Part shown: positions 1 through 5,482 of the stretch, piece after piece
Layout of the letters: every line of letters begins with the position of its first letter
Position numbering within the stretch: the stretch's first letter is position 1
From: Promethearchaeia archaeon
GTDB taxonomy: Archaea > Asgardarchaeota > Lokiarchaeia > Sigyniarchaeales > SOKP01
Direction: 5' to 3'
Assembly (NCBI GenBank): GCA_029856375.1
Contig: JAHQWX010000030.1
Span: 1-10,791 of the forward strand
Length of the DNA stretch: 10,791 bases
The notes under the pieces: model-generated
The model's input: the letters and a program-made list of their open reading frames with translations, nothing else
Told to the model about the DNA's origin: nothing
Databases searched by the model: none
Made by a program: the position numbers and the translations under genes

Positions 1-345
1 CCATAGAGGAGATTCCACATTTTCAACCGCAGTTAAGGTGTTAATAAGGTTAAAATCCTGAAATACAAAACCGATTTTTTGCCTTCGAATACGACTTAAT
101 CTATCTTCGGTCGAGCGACTGATATTTTCGCCGTCAAATACGATCTTACCACTATCGGGCAAATCGAGTCCCGATAAAACGTTCAAAAGAGTACTTTTCC
201 CACAACCCGTTGGACCTTGTACGCAAACGAATTCGCCAGATTTTATATCAACGGTAATATCAACTAAAGCTCTGATGATTGCCCCTTCTCTTCTATATTC
301 TTTATTCACTTCGCTTGCACTAATCATAATATCTAAACTTGACAT
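1..345 (-). CDS. ABC transporter ATP-binding protein, LolD/MacB type (C-terminus outside window)
   Basis: This is the N-terminal 115 codons of an ABC ATPase that would power the FtsX-like permease encoded just upstream. The Walker A motif GPTGCGKST lies at residues 44-52 and the Q-loop glutamine at about residue 96 (FVFQDFNLI). The pattern around it (LSGLDLPDSGKI, then SRIRRQKIGFVFQDFNL) is typical of the LolD/MacB/FtsE branch, which serves lipoprotein, macrolide or peptide export and cell-division roles. The signature motif, Walker B and H-loop lie beyond the window edge, so activity cannot be judged. The ATG at 345-343 is preceded by a perfect AGGAGG that starts at the base after the permease stop codon, so the two genes are almost certainly co-transcribed and translated together. 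The substrate is unknown. Confidence 0.93.
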   Translation of the reverse strand, partial: MSSLDIMISASEVNKEYRREGAIIRALVDITVDIKSGEFVCVQGPTGCGKSTLLNVLSGLDLPDSGKIVFDGENISRSTEDRLSRIRRQKIGFVFQDFNLINTLTAVENVESPLW

Positions 346-354
346 TTTTTGATA

Positions 355-360
355 CCTCCT
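355..360 (-). promoter_or_regulatory. Strong Shine-Dalgarno for the ABC ATPase gene
   Basis: AGGAGG on the minus strand sits directly after the TAA of the permease gene (363-361) and 9 bases before the ATG at 345. It fixes the ATPase start and indicates translational coupling within the operon. Most other genes here have weak or no such site. Confidence 0.85.
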
Positions 361-903
361 TTACGTCCCCACCTTTTTTAAAGCGATAATAGGCCTTACC
401 CGCAACACTCTTCGATTCGCTAAAAGAATACCGATTAATTGAACGGAGACGAAGATGCCAAAAGTCAATAAAACGGCTGGCAAACTAATTAAGGGCAATT
501 GGCTTGATGGAACAGATGGATTAACTGCAGAGTAGAAGTACCCCAAAGCCGCTACAAAATGAAAGAGAACCTCGATAACTATAATAAATCCACTTATTGT
601 TGCGAACAGAATCTCGCCAATTATAATAGTTTTACAGTCTCTGTTTGTGTATCCTATGCATTTCAATGTCGCGATTTCGCGCCTTCTATAGTTTGTTATA
701 ACCCAGGCATAGAGGAGACTCAGGAATATTGAAATCCCCATAGCGATTAAAAAAGAAGTTACCGCTGTAGTCGTCTGAACAGATGAAATGTGTAAAGAAT
801 AGGATGACCAGAACAAGAGTGCAGTATACATCATTGTAAAAACGAAATACCTTTTTCTGCTTCTAAGAGCAAGGATAATCGCTTTTTTCCATAATCGTAA
901 CAT
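361..903 (-). CDS. Minimal FtsX-like ABC transporter permease, four membrane helices
   Basis: A 180-residue membrane protein with four predicted helices, roughly at residues 18-37, 45-68, 95-118 and 138-163. The cytosolic stretch after helix 2, with the RRREIATLKCIGYTNRD pattern, is the hallmark of FtsX/MacB-fold permeases, where this coupling region contacts the ATPase. Family members usually carry a large external domain between helices 1 and 2 and run to 300-650 residues. Here that loop is under ten residues, so the protein is a stripped-down transmembrane core that would probably work as a dimer or with another subunit. The C-terminal RRVLRVRPIIALKK matches the usual FtsX end. The ATPase gene follows with no gap beyond the ribosome binding site. 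The start is the ATG at 903. The substrate cannot be read from the sequence. Confidence 0.85.
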   Translation of the reverse strand: MLRLWKKAIILALRSRKRYFVFTMMYTALLFWSSYSLHISSVQTTTAVTSFLIAMGISIFLSLLYAWVITNYRRREIATLKCIGYTNRDCKTIIIGEILFATISGFIIVIEVLFHFVAALGYFYSAVNPSVPSSQLPLISLPAVLLTFGIFVSVQLIGILLANRRVLRVRPIIALKKVGT

Positions 904-1063
904 TTGATTATCACTGAATTTTTAATTTATTTTATTAATTAGTTCAAATATATTTTTAAACTTAATATATTATTATAAAAGCACGAAATATTTTATATAT
1001 TTAAGTAATTAAAAAACTAATTTAATTAAATTTAGAAAGTAATTACTCAATTCTCGATAAATC
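904..1063. promoter_or_regulatory. Divergent A+T-rich intergenic region between the ABC operon and the profilin-like gene
   Basis: These 160 bases are strongly A+T-rich and separate two divergently transcribed genes, so they should hold both promoters. A TATA-like TTTAATTA at 1021-1028 is placed about right for a short-leader transcript of the plus-strand gene (ATG at 1064). On the minus strand a TATA-like stretch lies near 949-960. The background is so A+T-rich that neither box is certain. No ORF or RNA structure is evident. Confidence 0.45.
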
Positions 1064-1450
1064 ATGTCGGAAGAGATTAATAGCATTATTAACGAGTTAT
1101 TTGATGTTGAGGCAACTGTGGGTGGCATTGCTCTCATCGGAAGTGATAATCAAATTAAATTTCAAACGGAAAATTGGGACCTTTCCGGCGATTTAGCATC
1201 GATTATTGAACTCATAGAGGCAGAAGGGGGAATTGGAAGGATTGTGCTTCAAGGTATAACATACATGGTCGTGGAAAACACACCAGAGAGAAAAATTGGG
1301 ACAAATATTAAGGGGCAAGGGCATTTAATAATAGCTCCTACGGGCGACAATAGCGCAGCTCTTGTTTGCTACATAATCCCTGAAGCAGGTCCGCGCGACG
1401 CTCTCTTTAATGTTCAAGAGGCTGCTCAAAAATTAAAGGGTAAAATATAA
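1064..1450 (+). CDS. Profilin-like actin-binding protein (Asgard profilin candidate)
   Basis: A soluble 128-residue protein matching the profilin fold in length and order of elements. There is an N-terminal helix (2-14), then strands (20-26, 30-35), a helix (41-53), and the characteristic block LQGITYMVVENTPERKIGTN (62-81), which resembles the profilin pattern G-x-x-(F/Y)-M-x-x-x-x-x-D-x-x-I-x-G. A GQGHLIIAPTG strand-turn (84-94), a hydrophobic strand (98-105) and a C-terminal helix (110-125) follow. Profilins bind monomeric actin and control filament assembly; Asgard profilins are known to act on actin. The aromatic residues that eukaryotic profilins use for polyproline (near the N-terminus and in the last helix) are absent, apart from F33 and W38, so proline-rich ligands are unlikely to be bound in the usual way. 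No Shine-Dalgarno is seen, so a short or absent leader is likely. The main alternative is a roadblock/LC7 protein, also common in Asgards. Confidence 0.75.
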   Translation: MSEEINSIINELFDVEATVGGIALIGSDNQIKFQTENWDLSGDLASIIELIEAEGGIGRIVLQGITYMVVENTPERKIGTNIKGQGHLIIAPTGDNSAALVCYIIPEAGPRDALFNVQEAAQKLKGKI

Positions 1451-1470
1451 AATACTAATTTATTTCTCTT

Positions 1471-1480
1471 TTCTTTTTTT
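1471..1480 (+). terminator. Poly-T terminator after the profilin-like gene
   Basis: A pyrimidine-rich stretch ending in seven consecutive T lies about 20 bases after the stop at 1450 and before the end of the convergent deacetylase gene. Archaeal RNA polymerase terminates on such T-tracts without needing a hairpin, and none is visible. Confidence 0.6.
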
Positions 1481-1490
1481 GAAGATTTCC

Positions 1491-2591
1491 TTAGAGTTTA
1501 TGAACGATTGGCCAGAAATTTTTCAATATATTTATCAATTCTGCTTTAACGCGAGATATAGTATTTTTCAATTCTGGATCTTCTGGAAGCGAGATTTTTT
1601 CTTCAAACGGTAACTCAACTTGATCCCCTAAAAGTGTCTGAATTATCGAATATGAACATATGGGTAAAGCGCTTTGGCTGTACCCCCCTTCAAGAACAAA
1701 CGAGAGTTTTCCATTACACAGCCTTTTTGCGAGATCTAATATGTTATGGGTAAATTGAATGTAGGCATTTGCAGTAAGCAAACAATTACCAATGGGATCC
1801 GTGAAATGTCCATCAAAACCACAAGCAACAACTATTAGCTCGGGTTTAAATTCTGAAAAAATTGGATCGACGATATCAAACAATTCCATAAAATATTTAT
1901 CGGTTGTTTTGGGTGGAATTGGAAAATTGATATTTTTTCCTAAACCTTCCCCTTCCCCAACTTCAAAAATAAAACCTAATTCTCCTTGATCGAAATCGTA
2001 TTCGTGAATTGAAAAATACAAGATATCGGGGTCTTCGTAGAAAAATTTTGCAATCCCGTCTCCGTAGTGATTATCAATGTCGACAATGGCAACTTTATTG
2101 ATCGCTTTCTTTACTTTTCTCAAGTACTGAATTGCTATCGCAATATTATTAAAGATACAAAGGCCAGAAGCAACATCTCTTAGAGCGTGATGGCCAGGTG
2201 GTCTAATAAACGCAAAAGATTGATTTACATCGTTGTTAATTACGCTTGACAAAGCGCTTATCGTTGCACCTACAGCTTTTTTCGCTAAATTATAGGTGTC
2301 TTTTGTGATAAAAACAGATTCACCCGCGTCTCCGGACCCAATATCAGAGAGATACTTTATTGACTGGATGTGATATTTCGAATGTACTAATTCTATAACA
2401 GAATCGTCAATATCAGTCAAAGGTAGTTGTTTTACTCGACCATCTTCAAAAAGATCAGTCTTGTTGAAGTAATCCATGATTCTTTTAATTCTTAAAGGAC
2501 TTTCAAACGATTCGAAATATGGTCTTGGGTAGGGAGGATCGTTGAGTACCTCAAAATCTTTGTCTGTGATTATTCCGACAGTTTCCTTCAA
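1491..2591 (-). CDS. Histone deacetylase family protein (zinc-dependent, arginase/deacetylase fold)
   Basis: A 366-residue member of the HDAC/AcuC/acetylpolyamine amidohydrolase superfamily, which removes acetyl groups from lysines or polyamines. The active site looks complete: the general-base pair H134-H135 in RPPGHHA, zinc ligands D173 and H175 in DIDNHYGDG and D260 in CGFDGHFTDP, and the transition-state tyrosine Y304 in LEGGYS. The GLCIFNNIA block (143-151) is also typical. A small oddity is Y176, where most relatives have a second histidine (DxHHGDG). No signal peptide or membrane segment is seen, so it is cytosolic. The start is probably the TTG at 2591; the next in-frame ATG (residue 39) would remove conserved N-terminal sequence such as the ESPLR pattern. 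Substrate options include archaeal histones, other acetylated proteins or acetylpolyamines. It converges with the profilin-like gene and is divergent from the membrane protein gene. Confidence 0.92.
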   Translation of the reverse strand: MKETVGIITDKDFEVLNDPPYPRPYFESFESPLRIKRIMDYFNKTDLFEDGRVKQLPLTDIDDSVIELVHSKYHIQSIKYLSDIGSGDAGESVFITKDTYNLAKKAVGATISALSSVINNDVNQSFAFIRPPGHHALRDVASGLCIFNNIAIAIQYLRKVKKAINKVAIVDIDNHYGDGIAKFFYEDPDILYFSIHEYDFDQGELGFIFEVGEGEGLGKNINFPIPPKTTDKYFMELFDIVDPIFSEFKPELIVVACGFDGHFTDPIGNCLLTANAYIQFTHNILDLAKRLCNGKLSFVLEGGYSQSALPICSYSIIQTLLGDQVELPFEEKISLPEDPELKNTISRVKAELINILKNFWPIVHKL

Positions 2592-2637
2592 TTTAACATC
2601 AAATTTTTATACGCTGATTTAGATAAGTTAATTATCG

Positions 2638-2645
2638 TATAAATA
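2638..2645 (+). promoter_or_regulatory. TATA box for the long membrane-protein gene
   Basis: TATAAATA lies 35 bases before the ATG at 2673. Archaeal transcription starts roughly 25-30 bases after such a box, predicting a leader of only a few bases. This favours the ATG at 2673 over the GTG at 2661, which would sit upstream of the predicted transcript start. Confidence 0.6.
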
Positions 2646-2672
2646 AATTTATTTAATGAAGTGAAATTCAAA

Positions 2673-4925
2673 ATGGACGCAACTGAAATTCTGTTCCTAT
2701 TACTTTTTAACGGGCTCCCAGTTATTCTCTTAGCAATTCCAATTCCTATTTTATATAAAAAGACCATAGGAAAACTTTACCTTAGGATATATTTAGGGAT
2801 TTTAGTATTCTTTTTAGTTTATTGGATTTTACCCATTATTTTTCAATTGGATGTTCAACCAAAAGAATTAGCACAAACTACGGAAGGTCAAGAAGATATC
2901 CTTGCGGGAATCACATTTATTTTTGTTCACATGCTGTCGATAATTTCTTATTTCCTACAGTACCCATTTTTAACGCTATCTTTTATTTTCGTTATCGGCC
3001 CAGTTATATCTTTCCTGCTACTAAGAAGAAAGCTACGAAAAGAACCAGGCACTATGGAAGAGAAATTATCTGAAATTACTTACGAATTAAAAGCCAGTCC
3101 ATCCGAAATGATAAAGGAGGGATTAAAAAAATCAGGTTGGTCCGAGGAGAAAGAACTTTTTAAAAGTTTGGTTGTTCTTTTGCCAATTTCATTATATTTA
3201 TTATCTGTCTTTATAGATGTACTCGGTTTAGAGAGCTTTTCTTTAACAACTGGTACAACAGCTATTGGGTGGTTTATAGAAATCATGTTTATATATCTCG
3301 CAACTCTTTTATTTGGAATTCATTTGCTTTATTCAAGCAGAGTTTCATTTAAGGGTATTTTCGTTGGGGAACAATTAAAAGAAAACACTTTTAGGAGTCT
3401 ATATCAAGTTGGCACACCAATATCAATATTAAGTATTATTTTATTTCTTGCAAAACCTACAACGAATCCAATTGTGATAATCTATTTTTTTGCGTATTTC
3501 ATAATGGGATCAATAATTTTCATACTTTTCTTAAAAATAATTGAACCAATATCGATCCTATTATTAATAAAATTAATTGACTGGTGGAAATTTAAGAAGA
3601 AGAGATTAAAAGAAATAGATTGGAATAATTTTTATTACCCCATTATTTTTGGTTTTGCTGCAACCTTTATCGTAATTTTAGTATTATTTCTAGGAATGGG
3701 GGGATTGAATTATTTAATCGTACCTACAGATGCTATTCGAGATGCTTTAGTAGAAAAGGCTGCAATTACATACACAGACACTATATATTTGGAGGATGCG
3801 ATAAAATTAGACCTTTACAATGTAAATGGGTCTTTAATTTATATTGTATTGTGCGGAATGATTATGGCATACCTTTTTTCGAAGAGCTTACAGTACATTA
3901 AAAGAATTACTATGACATCTTTTCTTTTTTTGGGTATACTGGTCCCTCTAGCGGTCTTTTTTGAAATCACTAAAATGGCCCCTAATCCAATTCCTTTTGT
4001 ACTAGAAGAATATTGGATAACTGGCTCACCAGCTTATTATACCTTATTTAATCAAAATTTTTATACGATTAGAACTGCATTATTTACTACAACTTCAGCT
4101 GCAGAAGGAGGTGTCATCTTATTAGGAATAATAGCAGCCCCTTATATGTATACTAGGTATGTGTTAAACATCGTGATCTGGGGATTAATTTTTTACTATT
4201 TCAATAAGACATTTATTTCAAAAAATATCCCTAAGGAAGGTGATCTGATAGAAAAAATAGCGTTTTCACAAATGATCGAATTCCCAAAGTATGAAGATTA
4301 TCAGACGAATCGCTATCGATATTTAATCACAAAAAGCGAAGAGATAGAGTTGGAAACGGTAGAAAAGCGAGACGATGTAAAAAATTTACTCGACCAACTC
4401 AATGAGAACAAGTTTATCGAAGAATTAAAGTCAGACAATGTGGAGGAGTCTAAACGTTTCTATTATACCCTGAAATATTTATTCTACAAGGATATGATAT
4501 CTATTTGGATACCAGAATTCTCTTACGAATCCCAGAAACCCGAACTTAAAGGACTTTACATAATGTATTCCGATGGGAGGGATGTCTTTTCTCATAATTT
4601 CGAGGAGGAACAATATGTAGATCCCGCTTTAATTTCTGGGATGTTCTCAGCAATTACTTCTTTTATAAAAGAAGCAACGAAAAGTTCGGAGTTACTTCGC
4701 GTTATAGACCACGGGGATATAAAAATAATGCTCGAATATGGTAAGTGGGTTTTTGCTGCGTTATTCGTTAAGGGACAACAAACTCTAGAAAATAGAAGTC
4801 GATTACGAGAATTTATTGATTGGTTCGAAGAAAAACACGGCGAGCTTTTATTAGATTGGAACGGCGCAATGCATCCATTTAGAGGCGACGAGGATAATGT
4901 TAAGGAGCTTTTCAAAGAAGACTGA
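2673..4925 (+). CDS. Polytopic membrane protein with C-terminal longin/roadblock-like domain, function unknown
   Basis: A 750-residue protein I do not recognise as a named family. About eleven to twelve hydrophobic helices fill residues 1 to about 512, interrupted by a charged cytosolic loop (about 120-165) and a hydrophilic loop (about 350-385). A soluble tail follows. Its first part (about 525-610) is helical and charged and ends in LKYLFYKDMISIW, suggestive of a winged-helix-like element. Its last part (about 626-745) has a beta-strand pair (GLYIMYSDGRDVFS), helices (LISGMFSAITSFIKEA), a strand pair (IKIMLEYGKWVFAALFV) and a final helix. This is the order seen in longin/roadblock-type domains, which in Asgards often accompany small GTPases. 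The protein may be a membrane receptor or transporter with a GTPase- or partner-binding tail. The ATG at 2673 is chosen over an in-frame GTG at 2661 because of the upstream TATA box. It appears monocistronic. Confidence 0.75.
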   Translation: MDATEILFLLLFNGLPVILLAIPIPILYKKTIGKLYLRIYLGILVFFLVYWILPIIFQLDVQPKELAQTTEGQEDILAGITFIFVHMLSIISYFLQYPFLTLSFIFVIGPVISFLLLRRKLRKEPGTMEEKLSEITYELKASPSEMIKEGLKKSGWSEEKELFKSLVVLLPISLYLLSVFIDVLGLESFSLTTGTTAIGWFIEIMFIYLATLLFGIHLLYSSRVSFKGIFVGEQLKENTFRSLYQVGTPISILSIILFLAKPTTNPIVIIYFFAYFIMGSIIFILFLKIIEPISILLLIKLIDWWKFKKKRLKEIDWNNFYYPIIFGFAATFIVILVLFLGMGGLNYLIVPTDAIRDALVEKAAITYTDTIYLEDAIKLDLYNVNGSLIYIVLCGMIMAYLFSKSLQYIKRITMTSFLFLGILVPLAVFFEITKMAPNPIPFVLEEYWITGSPAYYTLFNQNFYTIRTALFTTTSAAEGGVILLGIIAAPYMYTRYVLNIVIWGLIFYYFNKTFISKNIPKEGDLIEKIAFSQMIEFPKYEDYQTNRYRYLITKSEEIELETVEKRDDVKNLLDQLNENKFIEELKSDNVEESKRFYYTLKYLFYKDMISIWIPEFSYESQKPELKGLYIMYSDGRDVFSHNFEEEQYVDPALISGMFSAITSFIKEATKSSELLRVIDHGDIKIMLEYGKWVFAALFVKGQQTLENRSRLREFIDWFEEKHGELLLDWNGAMHPFRGDEDNVKELFKED

Positions 4926-5032
4926 TTAGAGTTATGTTAAATAACTAATTATATTTCTCTACTTTTATTTTTTGGATATATTAAGCCTATTTTTCAGGCA
5001 AAGGAAAAGAATATTCTTTTAAGTATCGAGGA

Positions 5033-5040
5033 TTTATACA
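5033..5040 (+). promoter_or_regulatory. Possible TATA box for the small alpha/beta protein gene
   Basis: TTTATACA lies 60 bases ahead of the ATG at 5100. Transcription would begin near 5060, leaving a leader of roughly 40 bases that includes the Shine-Dalgarno at 5088. It is a reasonable match but not exact in this A+T-rich background. Confidence 0.4.
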
Positions 5041-5087
5041 CTTTTGTCTAAATTATCAGATGTCCATTAATTAAAATAATCCAAAAA

Positions 5088-5093
5088 GAGGTG
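5088..5093 (+). promoter_or_regulatory. Shine-Dalgarno that fixes the start at 5100
   Basis: GAGGTG lies 6 bases before the ATG at 5100. The longest open frame begins at the GTG inside this motif (5091), but a start there would have no ribosome binding site, so the ATG is preferred. Confidence 0.75.
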
Positions 5094-5099
5094 AAACTC

Positions 5100-5426
5100 A
5101 TGGTATTGATTATGATAACGGGTTGGATGCCGTTTGGTAAAGAGAAGGAACTTGGTAAAAAATACATCGAATCGGTAAAAAAGTTTCCGTTGGATAGGTC
5201 CTTGGAAAAAACTGTATTACAAGTGGCCGTTAGACCCACCAAAGACGGTTATAAAACGATAACCCTTGCAGAAATTAAAAAAGGGAAATACGAAGAATAC
5301 ATGGATAGATTGTCGCGACAAATGTTAATGTTTAACGAGATCGAAGGATATAGATACGAATTTGAAACATTTATATCTGGAGTAGACGCAATGCCAATGA
5401 TAGGACTTGAACTCCCTAAGCTCTAA
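5100..5426 (+). CDS. Small alpha/beta protein, possibly dimeric ferredoxin-like (Dabb-like) fold, function unknown
   Basis: A 108-residue soluble protein. The order of elements looks like beta-alpha-beta-beta-alpha-beta: strand LIMITGWMPF, helix GKEKELGKKYIESVKKF, strand KTVLQVAVRPTK, strand YKTITLAEIKKG, helix KYEEYMDRLSRQMLMFNEIEG (split here as KYEEYMDRLSRQ and MLMFNEIEG), then strand YRYEFETFIS. This suits the ferredoxin-like dimeric alpha/beta barrel group, whose members range from monooxygenases to stress proteins, but I see no catalytic or metal-binding signature. The C-terminal DAMPMIGLELPKL would pack against a partner in such dimers. The gene stands alone between the membrane protein gene and the convergent glycosidase operon, with its own promoter-like and Shine-Dalgarno sequences and a poly-T terminator, so it is likely expressed independently. 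No function is proposed. Confidence 0.75.
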   Translation: MVLIMITGWMPFGKEKELGKKYIESVKKFPLDRSLEKTVLQVAVRPTKDGYKTITLAEIKKGKYEEYMDRLSRQMLMFNEIEGYRYEFETFISGVDAMPMIGLELPKL

Positions 5427-5427
5427 T

Positions 5428-5433
5428 AAAAAA
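5428..5433 (-). terminator. Possible poly-T stop for the reductase-glycosidase operon
   Basis: On the minus strand this is a run of six T about 50 bases beyond the glycosidase stop codon (5485-5483), next to the stop of the convergent small gene. It is short, so the call is tentative. Confidence 0.35.
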
Positions 5434-5454
5434 TCCCCAATTCTAAATCCTATA

Positions 5455-5462
5455 TTTTTTTT
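5455..5462 (+). terminator. Poly-T terminator after the small alpha/beta protein gene
   Basis: Eight consecutive T lie about 30 bases past the stop at 5426, ahead of the end of the convergent glycosidase gene. This is the standard form of an archaeal intrinsic terminator. Confidence 0.6.
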
Positions 5463-5482
5463 CATAATTCTTATAAAGAAGA

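Noticed and set aside
1064..1450. Roadblock/LC7 domain protein as the primary call
   Set aside because: Asgards encode many of these and the size fits, but the GITYMVV...IGTN...GQGHLIIAPTG order and the C-terminal helix fit profilin better. Kept as the main alternative.
2605..2612. TATAAAAA on the minus strand as the deacetylase promoter
   Set aside because: It lies only about 18 bases from the TTG start, so transcription would begin inside the coding region. Either the box is chance or the start is wrong; no better in-frame start preserves the conserved N-terminus.
4592..4915. Minus-strand open frame of 107 codons within the membrane-protein gene
   Set aside because: Ser- and Asn-rich product without motifs, fully overlapping the conserved C-terminal domain of the plus-strand gene.
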